A stretch of 64,000 bases of DNA, taken from assembly GCF_030063145.1 (NCBI RefSeq), contig NZ_JASISM010000002.1, forward strand, positions 434,001 through 498,000. The letters are read 5' to 3'. The stretch comes from Cryobacterium sp. PH31-L1 (lineage in GTDB: Bacteria > Actinomycetota > Actinomycetes > Actinomycetales > Microbacteriaceae). The stretch's first letter is position 1, and the number at the start of each line of letters is the position of its first letter. Under the pieces are notes generated by a model. It was not told where the DNA came from. It made no database searches and saw only the letters and a program-made list of their open reading frames with translations. Made by a program: the position numbers and the translations under genes. Below are positions 45,428-53,782 of the stretch, piece by piece.

Positions 45428-46711
45428 CTACGGCGCGTCGGGGTGCGGCTTGTGCGGCAGGGCGCTACGCCAGCTCAGGCCCTGCGCGGCCTTCACCGCA
45501 CAGATCACGAGCAGCAGCCAGCCGAACTCGAACAGAATGGTGCTCTCCGCGGCGCTCGTCACGAGCAGGGTCACCAGAATGAGCGGAGCCCAGACATACG
45601 CCAGCGAGCGCTTGTTCGCAGCGAGCAGCCAGGAGCGCACGAAAGCCAGCAGCACCAGGGCGAGAAACGCCAGAAAGCCGATCAGTCCTACCTGAAAGTA
45701 CACGTCGAGGTAGGCGTTCAGGCCCGTCACATGCACGCGTCCCGTGGTGAATTCCAGCCAGCCGTACGGGGTCACGTCTTGCGGCCAGAATCCGGCCCAA
45801 CCCCACCCTTCAAGCGGATGCAGCTCCACCAGCCGCCACATCTCGGTCCAGAGCGAGTAGCGGGCTTCGAACTCGCTGCCGGCGTTCAGGGCGCTGATGA
45901 TGGCGGTGCGGCCGAGCCAGGCCGCGCCAGCGGCCACGAGAGCCGCGCTCAGGAGGCCGAGCTGCAGCATCCACCTGCCGTCAACGGCGGTGCGGCGCAA
46001 CCGGTAGAGGGCGAGGGCCGCGACGGCCACGCAGAGGGCGACGACCACGATGACGGGGGAGCGGGTGAGCACCAGGCAGATGCCGGCCAGCCACATCGAG
46101 CCGATGCCGAGGCCGCGCGGAATGGAGCGGGCGCGCAGCTCCACGTAGAAGGTGACCGCGGCGATGAGGGCGATGAGGCCGAAGACGTTGCGGCTTCCGA
46201 ACACGCCCTGGATGGGACCGAGCCGGTCGATGTCGCCGACGACGCCGAGAAAGGCGATCGGCAGGTCTAGCAGCAGCCCGGAGAGCACCTCGAGCACAAT
46301 GGAGAGCCCGAGCAGCACCCGAAGCACATCGCCGGTGGCCCGAACCACCTGGAAGGTGTCGCGCACGAGGGCCACGTAGATCGCGAGGAACCCCACGGTG
46401 ATCTGGTAGCTCACGCCGATGATGGTGTCGGAGACGTAGCCGCTCCACAGGCCGGAGAGCGCGCACCAGGCCACGAACACGATGATCGAAATGGGCAGCA
46501 GGCCGTGCCACTCCACGATCGGGCGGCGGGCCACGAGCGAGAAGATGGCCAGCACGACGAGGCCGCCGAGAATGCCGACGAGGCCGGGCCAGCCCATGAC
46601 GCTTCGCAGCAGATGCGTGCTGAAGGCGGTGGCCAGAATGATGAGCGTGAGCGAGGCCGCGAACTTCGGCGACGCGAGCACGCGACGCAGGGCTTCGGGC
46701 AGGGTGGGCAT
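45428..46711 (-). CDS. O-antigen ligase-family membrane protein
   Basis: A 427-residue polytopic protein with about 11 hydrophobic helices. The Wzy/WaaL-type signature is the large loop near residues 300-325 with HPLEGWGWAGFWP and a following FTTGRVHVTGLNAYLDVYFQVG helix region; ligases and polymerases keep H-x-x-G-W/G-x-G and H-N/N-A-Y-L positions there. It may polymerise or ligate the lipid-linked chains of the island. Tandem with a paralogue 22 bases upstream (46734-48155). Confidence 0.8.
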   Translation of the reverse strand: MPTLPEALRRVLASPKFAASLTLIILATAFSTHLLRSVMGWPGLVGILGGLVVLAIFSLVARRPIVEWHGLLPISIIVFVAWCALSGLWSGYVSDTIIGVSYQITVGFLAIYVALVRDTFQVVRATGDVLRVLLGLSIVLEVLSGLLLDLPIAFLGVVGDIDRLGPIQGVFGSRNVFGLIALIAAVTFYVELRARSIPRGLGIGSMWLAGICLVLTRSPVIVVVALCVAVAALALYRLRRTAVDGRWMLQLGLLSAALVAAGAAWLGRTAIISALNAGSEFEARYSLWTEMWRLVELHPLEGWGWAGFWPQDVTPYGWLEFTTGRVHVTGLNAYLDVYFQVGLIGFLAFLALVLLAFVRSWLLAANKRSLAYVWAPLILVTLLVTSAAESTILFEFGWLLLVICAVKAAQGLSWRSALPHKPHPDAP

Positions 46712-46733
46712 CCTCTAATTTACCGCGCTAGCG

Positions 46734-48155
46734 CTACGGCATTGGTCGTGGCGCGTGCTGCTGCCGCTTGGTAACGACGGCGAGCACGATGAGAATCACC
46801 CAGCCGCTCTCGATCAGCATCCGGCTTTCGGCGATGCTCTGCGCGATCAGCGCGGCGAGCAGCAGCAGCGGCAGCAGGGCGCTGGCGGCAAACGGTTCGG
46901 TGTCTTTCACGCCGAGCCGCGGCCGGTCGACGGCCAGAAACCAGGCCCGCCACAGGGTGGAGAAGACCAGAGCGGCGAACAGAATCACGCCGATCGCGCC
47001 GAGCTGCAGCCATACGTCGAGCCAGGCGTTGTGCGCCTGCAGGTAGGTCACGCCCTTGCGCACGGCGAGGTCGTTGAACGGTTCCACCCACGGCACCCAG
47101 TAGCTCACCCAGCCCCAGCCGAACACCGGACGTTCCAGGGCGAGGTGGGTGACGCTGGCCCAAATGTCGAAGCGGCCGGTGAGATCCTCGCTGCGGCCGA
47201 GCATGCCGAACAGCTGCCCGGAGAACAGCGCGAGTGCCGCTGCGACGGCCAGAACGGCTGCCGCCGCCACGACATACAGCGGCCGGCGGTGCTGGTCGTG
47301 CACTCTGCGCGCCCAGAGGGCGAAGAGCAGGGCGGCGACGACCGCGACGAGCGACACGGTGACCGTGGCGGATCGGGTGAGCAGCAGCATCCCCACGGCC
47401 AGCCCCAGCCAGACCAGGCCGGCGTTGCGTCTGACGGTGTGGGCTCGCAGCTGCACGGCGAAGACGATGATGGCGGTGAGCGCGATGAATCCGAGCAGGT
47501 TTCGGTTGGCGACGATGCCCTCGATCGGGCCGCCGGTCAGCAGCAGGCCGCGGCTCCAGTAGAAGGCATTCGGCACGTCGGCCGTGCCGTAATCGACGAA
47601 GAACGGTAGCACCGGCGCTTTGATTACGACAGCCACGAACAGCTCGAACACGAGGCTCAGCGCCAGCACCCAGCGCAGGGCGCCGCCCAGGGTGCGCAAA
47701 AGCTCGGGCCAGGTGAGGGTGACGGCCAAAAACAGGGCGGCGAGGGTGGTGATGAGCTGCAGGGTTACCCCGAGAGCGGATGCCCCGGGATAGTACGACC
47801 ACGCAATCGACAGGGTCACCAGCAGCAGGAACGCGGTGATGGTCTTGGGAAACTTGCGCCAGTTCAGTGCGGGGGCGAGGGCGGCCTGGTAGGTGTTTCC
47901 CCGGGCGACGTCTCGGGCGGTAGGGGTGTCGACGGCGACGCTGCCGGCCGCGACGAGTTTCAGGGCATCCGCTCGGTTGCGGGCGTTGGTGCGCTGGGTG
48001 GTGAGGCCGATCACGCTGCCGACCACCACGATGACCGCGATGGCGCCGAAGCCCCACCAGCCGCCGAGGTTGCGCCAGAACTGGCCGGCCAGAACGGTGA
48101 ACCAGATGAAGGTCGCGAAGAGTCGAATGACGAGGCGACTCTGCACGGCGGACAT
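46734..48155 (-). CDS. O-antigen ligase-family membrane protein
   Basis: A 473-residue polytopic protein with about 12 hydrophobic helices, paralogous to the downstream gene. The loop near residue 345 reads ALERPVFGWGWVSYWVPW and is followed by YLQAHNAWLDVWLQLGAIG, matching the O-antigen ligase/polymerase pattern. Compared with the downstream paralogue, both keep the GWGW block and the N-A-x-L-D-V segment. Two ligase-like proteins in tandem suggest two polymers or one polymerase and one ligase. The hairpin at 48190-48247 lies just upstream. Confidence 0.8.
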   Translation of the reverse strand: MSAVQSRLVIRLFATFIWFTVLAGQFWRNLGGWWGFGAIAVIVVVGSVIGLTTQRTNARNRADALKLVAAGSVAVDTPTARDVARGNTYQAALAPALNWRKFPKTITAFLLLVTLSIAWSYYPGASALGVTLQLITTLAALFLAVTLTWPELLRTLGGALRWVLALSLVFELFVAVVIKAPVLPFFVDYGTADVPNAFYWSRGLLLTGGPIEGIVANRNLLGFIALTAIIVFAVQLRAHTVRRNAGLVWLGLAVGMLLLTRSATVTVSLVAVVAALLFALWARRVHDQHRRPLYVVAAAAVLAVAAALALFSGQLFGMLGRSEDLTGRFDIWASVTHLALERPVFGWGWVSYWVPWVEPFNDLAVRKGVTYLQAHNAWLDVWLQLGAIGVILFAALVFSTLWRAWFLAVDRPRLGVKDTEPFAASALLPLLLLAALIAQSIAESRMLIESGWVILIVLAVVTKRQQHAPRPMP

Positions 48156-48189
48156 GGCTTCAGATTACCGGTGTTGCGAGCCGGGTCAC

Positions 48190-48247
48190 GCGAGAGCGCA
48201 AAAAGTGCCCGATGGGAGGGGTCAATCGGGCACTTTTTGCGCTTTCG
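48190..48247. repeat. Long hairpin, family R5, copy 1
   Basis: A 24-bp stem with two mismatches, arms beginning GCGAGAGCGCAAAAAGTGCC and ending in its complement, around an 11-base loop. The A5/T5 tracts in the stem make it terminator-like in both directions. A near-identical hairpin lies at 48724-48782. Confidence 0.75.
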
Positions 48248-48265
48248 TGGAACGAGGGGACGGGT

Positions 48266-48703
48266 CTACTCGGCGTGGCCCTCGGCCAGGTAGGCGAGGC
48301 GGCGCAGGGTTTCCGTGTTGCGGTAGCCGATGGCTAGATCGCTCAGCGGGGTGGGAACCAGGCGGGCTGGGCCGGCGACGATGTCTTCGGTGATGCGCAC
48401 GAGGCATCCGTTTGGGTGGTCTTGGATGTCGATCGACACGTGCGCCTCACCCATCGGCCAGCCGCGGGCCTTGAGCATGACGTGGCGGGGCGCGTTCCAC
48501 TCGAGCACGGAGGTGGTGTCGTCGATGAGAGCGGGCCAGATTCCGACCGAGTGGTGGATGCGGCTGCCGACGGCCGGCCAGCTCGCGTCGATGTCGCGCA
48601 TACGGCTCGCGCCGACGACCCAGGTGGGGTAGAGCCATCCGTTTTCGAGCACCGCGAAGACCTGCTCGGGGGTGCAATCGAATCTTCGGTAGTTCACGGC
48701 CAT
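48266..48703 (-). CDS. SRPBCC-family (START-like) protein
   Basis: A 145-residue protein with the helix-grip pattern of the SRPBCC superfamily (polyketide cyclase/dehydrase and lipid-transport-like). The ATG at 48703 (MAVNYRRFDCTPEQVFAVLE) starts the first strand; the frame runs further upstream but crosses the palindrome at 48724. Family-typical points are FDCTPEQVFAVLENGWLYP, LEWNAPRHVMLKARGWPMG and a long C-terminal helix (SDLAIGYRNTETLRRLAYLA). It probably binds a hydrophobic ligand, possibly acting with the FAD oxidoreductase upstream. Each side carries an R5 hairpin. Confidence 0.78.
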   Translation of the reverse strand: MAVNYRRFDCTPEQVFAVLENGWLYPTWVVGASRMRDIDASWPAVGSRIHHSVGIWPALIDDTTSVLEWNAPRHVMLKARGWPMGEAHVSIDIQDHPNGCLVRITEDIVAGPARLVPTPLSDLAIGYRNTETLRRLAYLAEGHAE

Positions 48704-48723
48704 CGGGGCTCCTAGGGTTTGTC

Positions 48724-48782
48724 GCGAGAGCGCAAAAAGTGCCCGATTGGAGTGCCCAAACGGGCACTTTTTGCGCTCTCGC
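48724..48782. repeat. Long hairpin, family R5, copy 2
   Basis: A perfect 22-bp stem (GCGAGAGCGCAAAAAGTGCC at the left) around a 15-base loop, near-identical in its arms to 48190-48247. It lies between the oxidoreductase end and the SRPBCC start and could terminate the upstream minus-strand gene. Confidence 0.78.
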
Positions 48783-48792
48783 GGGGAAGTAG

Positions 48793-50250
48793 TCAGGGGG
48801 AGAGGGGCGGGGGAACTGTGATGTTGTACTCGTGGGCGAGTGCGCTCAGGGCGGCGCGGTAGCCGCACAGGCCGTGCACGCCGGGGCCGGGCGCGGTCGA
48901 CGAGGAGCACAGGTAGACGCCGTCGAGCGGGGTGCGCCACGGGTCGGCCGAGAGCACCGGGCGGCGCAGGAGTTGGGCCAGGCTGATGGCTCCGGCTGCG
49001 ATGTCCCCGCCGATGTGATTGGGATTGTGGTTCTGCATCTGCGCGGCAGTCTGGCTGGCCGTGGCGAGAATGGTGTCGCGAAAGCCCGGGGCGAAGCGTT
49101 CGATCTGCCGGGTGATCTGCTCGGTCTGGTCACGGGTGGAGCCCGCCGGCACGTGTGTGTAGGCCCAGAGCACATGCTTGCCCTCCGGGGCGCGGGTGGG
49201 GTCGACGATGCTCGGCTGGCTCGCGAGTACGTAGGGGGAGTCGGAGTGCCGCCCGCGGGCGACGGCATTCTCGGCGCGGGCCTGGTCGGCGCGGGTGCCG
49301 CCCACGTGCAGGGTCGGCGCTCGGCGCAGATCGGGCGCGCTCCACGGCACCGGTTCGTTCAGGGCGAAGTCCACCTTGGCGACGGCGTTGCCGTACCGAA
49401 ACCGGCTGAGGGTCGTGGTGTACCGGTCGGGCAGAGCCCCGGCGGCCAGCTCGACGAGCGCCCGGGGCGTCACGTCGAGCAGCACGATTCGGGCCGGGGG
49501 CAGGTCTGTGAGCTTACGGATGTCGGCATCCGTTACTATTTCGCCGCCGTGCGCGAGCAGGTCATCGGCGAGTGCCTGCACGAGGGCGCCGCTTCCGCCG
49601 GTGGGAATGGGCCAGCCGCCGGCGTGCGCGTGCGCGGCCAGAACGAGGCCGGCGCCAGCGGTCGACGGGCTCGGCAGCCGCCCGATCGAGTGCGCGAAGG
49701 TGCCGGTGAGCAGCGCCGGGGCGGTCTCGCCGGTGAAGCGCCAGTTCCAGGTCGGGCCGCCCTGCTCGAGGGTGCGCAGCCCGAAGCGGGCGAGCGTGAG
49801 CGGATGCCGCGGCACCCGCAGCAGCGCATCCCCGGTGAGTTCGGCGACTTCTGAGATGTTGTCGACGAGGGGTTTCAACAGTTGAAGCCAGGCCGGGCCG
49901 TCGCGGCCGAGGCCCGCGGCGGTGCGCTCGATGTCGTGCCAGGCCACGCCGGCGCGACCGCCGGGCAGCGGATGCCCGTAGGAAATCTCGGGCACAGTCA
50001 GCTCGATGCGGTCTTTGAGACGGAACTTCTGGAAGAACTCCGAGGCCAGCGCGAGCGGATGCACGGCGCTGCCCACGTCGTGATGAAACCCGGGCAGGGT
50101 GAGTTCGGCCGTCGCCGCGCCGCCGCCGATCTGCGCGTTGCGTTCGTAGACGCGCACCCGGAGGCCGGCGCGGGCGAGGGTGACGGCGGCGGCGAGTCCG
50201 TTTGGGCCGGATCCGACGACGATGGCGTCGAGTCCCTGGTCGGTGGTCAC
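48793..50250 (-). CDS. FAD-dependent phytoene-desaturase-like oxidoreductase
   Basis: A protein of about 485 residues in the NAD(P)/FAD amine-oxidase/CrtI-like group. The GTG at 50250 is chosen because the dinucleotide-binding core DAIVVGSGPNGLAAAVTLARAG starts eight residues later; an ATG at 50310 would add 20 residues of arginine-rich sequence. The FAD motif GSGPNG, the ERNAQIGGGAATAEL segment and the C-terminal GVYLCSSSTAPGPGVHGLCGYRAA match the family. The substrate could be a carotenoid or another polyene; no carotenoid synthesis genes are next to it, so the role is open. Confidence 0.85.
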   Translation of the reverse strand: MTTDQGLDAIVVGSGPNGLAAAVTLARAGLRVRVYERNAQIGGGAATAELTLPGFHHDVGSAVHPLALASEFFQKFRLKDRIELTVPEISYGHPLPGGRAGVAWHDIERTAAGLGRDGPAWLQLLKPLVDNISEVAELTGDALLRVPRHPLTLARFGLRTLEQGGPTWNWRFTGETAPALLTGTFAHSIGRLPSPSTAGAGLVLAAHAHAGGWPIPTGGSGALVQALADDLLAHGGEIVTDADIRKLTDLPPARIVLLDVTPRALVELAAGALPDRYTTTLSRFRYGNAVAKVDFALNEPVPWSAPDLRRAPTLHVGGTRADQARAENAVARGRHSDSPYVLASQPSIVDPTRAPEGKHVLWAYTHVPAGSTRDQTEQITRQIERFAPGFRDTILATASQTAAQMQNHNPNHIGGDIAAGAISLAQLLRRPVLSADPWRTPLDGVYLCSSSTAPGPGVHGLCGYRAALSALAHEYNITVPPPLSP

Positions 50251-50369
50251 GTGCGGCCGCGCTCGTGTGATCTCATTCCGCCACCGTAGCCCGGGGTGTG
50301 GTCGTCGCACAGTACACGGCCGGTTTTGGGGGCGCGTTCCTAAGAATCTGCAGCCCTACTCGAGGCGGT

Positions 50370-50452
50370 GTTCACACCTGCGGAGATGTTCCCGCGAATG
50401 CGTAATCCGGCTGTGACGACCCGGTTCGTGCGAAATCTCCGCAGTTATGAAC
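50370..50452. repeat. Palindromic intergenic repeat, family R2, copy 2
   Basis: Reverse-oriented counterpart of 4807-4888. The right end CGAAATCTCCGCAGTTATGA matches the left arm of copy 1 on the other strand, and the left end CCTGCGGAGAT pairs with it. The centre is diverged. Confidence 0.65.
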
Positions 50453-50637
50453 GGCACTCCGGGTAGAGATCGCGGGAGCGGGGGTCGCAGGCCATCCGTT
50501 TGGGTACGTAACGCCGGGAATCTGCGACACGCCGCGCCAAACGGATCGCGGCAGAGGGTGCGGCCGGGGCCGTTCTTTCTGGGGGCACCCCGTCTGGGGC
50601 TGCCGGAACAGCACATGCCGCCGGTATGTTTACCCTC

Positions 50638-50667
50638 GACGTGTGGCCCGCCCCCGGGCCACACGTC
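50638..50667 (-). terminator. Perfect 12-bp hairpin after the acyl-CoA dehydrogenase gene
   Basis: GACGTGTGGCCC and GGGCCACACGTC form a perfect stem with a six-base loop, 16 bases beyond the stop of the minus-strand acyl-CoA dehydrogenase gene. No U-run, as is usual in high-GC actinobacteria. Confidence 0.6.
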
Positions 50668-50682
50668 ACCCTCGCCGAAAGT

Positions 50683-51861
50683 TCAGACGAAGGCGGCCTG
50701 ACCGGTGATGGTGCGGCCCACGATGAGAGTGTTCATCTCCTGGGTGCCCTCGTAGGAGTAGATGGCCTCGGCGTCGGCGAAGTGCCGGGCCACGTTGTAC
50801 TCGAGGGTGACGCCGTTGCCGCCGAACAGCTCGCGGCACCAGGCCACGCTCTCCCGCATACGGCTGGTCGTGTAGGCCTTGGTGAGCGCGGAGTGCTCGT
50901 CGCGCTGCACGCCCGCATCTTGCAGCTGCGACACTCGCACGACCATGCCGAGGCTCGCGGTGATGTTGCCGACGCTCTTGACCAGCAGGTCCTGCACGAG
51001 CTGGTGCCCGCCGATCGGCTTGCCGAACTGCTGGCGTTCGCGGGCGTAGGCGACGGCGGCATCGTACGCCCCGATCGCGTTGCCGACGGCCGCCCAGGAC
51101 ACCTCGGCGCGGGTGGCCCGCAACACCTTGGCGGTGTCCTTGAACGAGTTGGCATTCTGCAGGCGCAGGCGTTCGGGAACGACCACGTCGGTCAGGGTGA
51201 TGTCAGCGTTCTGCACGGCGCGCAGGCTGATCTTGCCCTCGATCTTGGTGGCCGAGTATCCGGGCGTGTCAGTGGGAACGATGAACCCCTTCACCTGGTT
51301 GTCGGCGGTGTCCTTGGCCCAGATGATCGTGATATCGCTGAAGGTCGCGTTGCCGATCCATCGCTTGGCGCCGTTCAGGGTCCAGTTGTCGCCGTTGCGG
51401 GTGGCCGTGGTGCGCAGGCCCTGCGCCGCGTCGGAGCCGCTCAGGGGTTCGGTCAGCCCGAATGCGCCAATGACGTCGCCCGAGGCGAGCTTCGGAATCC
51501 ACTCGGCACGCTGCTCATCCGACCCGCAGGCTTCGAGCGACCCGGCCGACAGCCCGTTCTGCACACCGACGAAGGTGGCGACGGATGCGTCCACTCGCGC
51601 CAGTTCCAGCGCCACGAAGCCCCGAAATACCGCCGAATTCGCAAACGGCTTCGTTGACTCCCAGCCGAAGGAGTACATGCCGAGTTCGGCAAGGGGCTTG
51701 ATGATCTGGGTGGGGAATTCGGCGCGGTCCCAGCATCCGTTTGCGATGGGCCGCACCTCGCGTTCGAGGTAGGCGCGCAGCTTGACGATGGCCTCCTGCT
51801 CGGGCGCGGTGAGAAGGTTTTCGTAGCCGAAGAAGTCGCTGCCGAGTAGCTCAAAGGTCAT
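50683..51861 (-). CDS. Acyl-CoA dehydrogenase
   Basis: A 392-residue FAD enzyme that oxidises acyl-CoA at the alpha-beta bond. It has the FAD-binding AFGLTEPLSGSDAAQGL segment near 130-147, WIGNATFSDITIIWAKD, the RQQFGKPIGGHQLVQ helix near 275 and the catalytic glutamate E371 in YSYEGTQEMN. The position of the glutamate next to YEGT and the glutaryl-CoA-dehydrogenase-like N-terminus (LLTAPEQEAIVKLRAYLEREVRPI) suggest the glutaryl/short-chain branch. A mycobacterial fadE25-type gene lies in the comparable neighbourhood; the exact acyl chain is unknown. Confidence 0.9.
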   Translation of the reverse strand: MTFELLGSDFFGYENLLTAPEQEAIVKLRAYLEREVRPIANGCWDRAEFPTQIIKPLAELGMYSFGWESTKPFANSAVFRGFVALELARVDASVATFVGVQNGLSAGSLEACGSDEQRAEWIPKLASGDVIGAFGLTEPLSGSDAAQGLRTTATRNGDNWTLNGAKRWIGNATFSDITIIWAKDTADNQVKGFIVPTDTPGYSATKIEGKISLRAVQNADITLTDVVVPERLRLQNANSFKDTAKVLRATRAEVSWAAVGNAIGAYDAAVAYARERQQFGKPIGGHQLVQDLLVKSVGNITASLGMVVRVSQLQDAGVQRDEHSALTKAYTTSRMRESVAWCRELFGGNGVTLEYNVARHFADAEAIYSYEGTQEMNTLIVGRTITGQAAFV

Positions 51862-51986
51862 GGATGCTCCGTTGCAAGGTGGGCGGTCGACGCGCGACCG
51901 GTGCGGTTTGGTCAGCCTAGGGTCGTTGGCTGAATGCGTGAAGTCGGTTGGTAGTTTGGTCTAAACACTTTGAGAAGGAGCCGAAC

Positions 51987-53333
51987 ATGTTTGTGGGCAT
52001 CACCAACGCGCCGCGTACTTACGCCTGGGGGTCCACGCACGCGATCGCCGATCTGCTGGGTCGCACGCCGTCGGGTGGTCCGGAGGCCGAGTTGTGGCTG
52101 GGGGCCCACGCCGGGTCGCCGTCGATGATTGAGGATCCGTCGCAGGTCGGCGGTTATTCGAACCTCGCCGAGTGGATCGCTGCGGCGCCCGAGGCGGCGC
52201 TCGGCGCTGGGTGGCCGACACGGCAAGCGGATGCCGGTGGTGCGGCCGCGGGTGCGCCCGCCGGGACGGAAACTGGCTCTCCGACGCAGCAAGCGGATGC
52301 CCCGCGCCTGCCCTTTCTGCTGAAGATCCTGGCTGCCGGACGTCCGCTGTCCCTTCAGGCGCACCCCACGACCGAGCAGGCCCGCGCCGGATTCGAGCTC
52401 GAGAACGAGGCTGGAATAGCCGTCGACGCCGGCAACCGCAACTACCGGGACCCGTTCCACAAGCCCGAACTCATCTTTGCGCTGAGCGACACGTTCGAAG
52501 CGCTCTGCGGATTCCGCCCGCTGCCCGAGGTGCGCGGCATCATCGCCGAACTTCGCCTGCTGGATCTTTCGAGCGACGACCCGCAAGCAGCGGCCATCGA
52601 CCTGTTCGAGAGCCAGCTCAGCCACGGGCTGCGTGAGACCGTCGACTGGCTGCTGCGCGATGGGCGCGGCGGCGACTCCGGCGAGGTGGAATGGCTGGTC
52701 GAACGCGTGGTCGCGCTCGCCGCGCACGCCGAGTTCCTGGCCGAGGGCGGCGCGGCCATCGGCTACGCGCGCGAGCTCGCGACGGTGCGCGCGCTCGCCG
52801 CCGAGTACCCGGGCGACCCCGGAATCGTTCTCGCTGTGCTGTTGAACCGGGTGTCTTTGAAACGCGGTGAGGTGTTGTATCTGCCGGCCGGCAACATCCA
52901 CGCGTATCTGTCTGGACTCGGCGTGGAGCTGATGGCAGCCTCCGACAACGTGCTGCGCGGCGGGCTCACGCCGAAGCACATCGATATCGAGGAGTTGCTC
53001 GCGGTGCTCGACTTCACGGCGGGGTCGGCGCCGTACCTCGCGCCGGTCGTACTCGCGGAGGGCGTTGTGGTGTATCGACCCGGGGTGACCGATTTTGCGC
53101 TCGTGCACATTGAAGCGGATGCTGCGGCTTCGTCGGCCACGCCCGTCACCATGCGACAGATCACCCTCAGCGGCCCGGCCATTGCGATCTGCACGGCGGG
53201 CGGGTTTTTGGTGGCCGGTTCCGGGGCGTCGCGGGCTCTGAAGCGCGGGCAGGCGGTGTACGTCACCCCGGACGAGGGCACCCTGACGTTTGCCGGCTCC
53301 GGCGAGGTTTTTCTGGCGATGCCCGGCGCATAG
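51987..53333 (+). CDS. manA: Mannose-6-phosphate isomerase, class I
   Basis: Interconverts fructose-6-phosphate and mannose-6-phosphate, the entry to GDP-mannose. The ATG at 51987 is preceded by GAGAAGGAG, giving 448 residues; the upstream in-frame extension is ignored. Zinc ligands are visible in LSLQAHP (H126 region), in the glutamate of FHKPELIF and in NIHAYLSG. Residues about 76-107 are a low-complexity insert with a duplicated PTRQADA/PTQQADA unit, not expected in the family. It probably supplies GDP-mannose for Gmd. The matching mannomutase and pyrophosphorylase lie outside the window. Confidence 0.93.
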   Translation: MFVGITNAPRTYAWGSTHAIADLLGRTPSGGPEAELWLGAHAGSPSMIEDPSQVGGYSNLAEWIAAAPEAALGAGWPTRQADAGGAAAGAPAGTETGSPTQQADAPRLPFLLKILAAGRPLSLQAHPTTEQARAGFELENEAGIAVDAGNRNYRDPFHKPELIFALSDTFEALCGFRPLPEVRGIIAELRLLDLSSDDPQAAAIDLFESQLSHGLRETVDWLLRDGRGGDSGEVEWLVERVVALAAHAEFLAEGGAAIGYARELATVRALAAEYPGDPGIVLAVLLNRVSLKRGEVLYLPAGNIHAYLSGLGVELMAASDNVLRGGLTPKHIDIEELLAVLDFTAGSAPYLAPVVLAEGVVVYRPGVTDFALVHIEADAAASSATPVTMRQITLSGPAIAICTAGGFLVAGSGASRALKRGQAVYVTPDEGTLTFAGSGEVFLAMPGA

Positions 53334-53426
53334 CCCGGGCCGGCTGCCGCCCCCGTTTTTCACCCCCGCGGCCGCAGTTTCTCGCCGCCGCGCGAGTTGC
53401 GCCAGTGCGCGGGAGGTATAACTCGA

Positions 53427-53510
53427 GCGCACTGGCGCAAGTCCAGCGCGGCGCGTTGCGCTGGAGTTCTGGCCAGGCCGGAACTCCCGCGAATTGGCGC
53501 AGGTCCCGCG
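53427..53510. repeat. 84-bp intergenic repeat, family R3, copy 2
   Basis: Begins GCGCACTGGCGCAAGTCCAG and matches 45126-45209 at about 75 of 84 positions. Sits directly before an R4 element. Confidence 0.7.
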
Positions 53511-53534
53511 GCGCGCTACGGTCGAACGGAGGCG

Positions 53535-53660
53535 CGGGCATCCGCTCGCCGACCCGTGAGTTTCAGACAACGACCGTGAGTATCGCCGATTCGAACGGTT
53601 CAACGCCGAAAAACTCACGGCTCGGTGAGCGGCCCGGCTTGAAACTCACGGCTCGGTGAA
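53535..53660. repeat. Intergenic repeat, family R4, copy 1
   Basis: Starts CGGGCATCCGCTCGCCGACC followed by CGTGAGTTT, and carries two inverted CTCACGGCTCGGTG units (ending near 53614 and 53658). The same set recurs at 60368-60488. Confidence 0.65.
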
Positions 53661-53782
53661 CGGTACGGCCAGGGGGTAGCCTGCAGAAGTGCCGTGGCTC
53701 GCTGACGAATATGACGCTCTGATTCGCTGGCGCTAGCCTGTACTGGTGGCGCATCCAGTGCCGCACGAGCGAGCGGGGCGAT

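Larger units (their letters stand above)
50251..50682. other. Gene-free gap with repeats and a hairpin
   Basis: About 430 bases between two minus-strand genes, holding an R2 repeat (50370-50452) and a terminator-like hairpin (50638-50667), both listed separately. No credible gene is seen. Confidence 0.55.
53334..53782. other. Gene-free gap packed with repeats between manA and galE
   Basis: About 450 bases without a credible gene. It holds an R3 element at 53427-53510 and an R4 element at 53535-53660. Ribosome and promoter signals for galE were not clear. Confidence 0.55.

Noticed and set aside
46720-48057. Arginine- and histidine-rich frame within the second ligase-family gene
   Set aside because: Same-strand shadow in a different frame of the polytopic protein; no hydrophobic helices or motifs.
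51912-53618. 568-codon minus-strand frame opposite manA
   Set aside because: Antisense to ManA with zinc-site motifs; the product is low-complexity.
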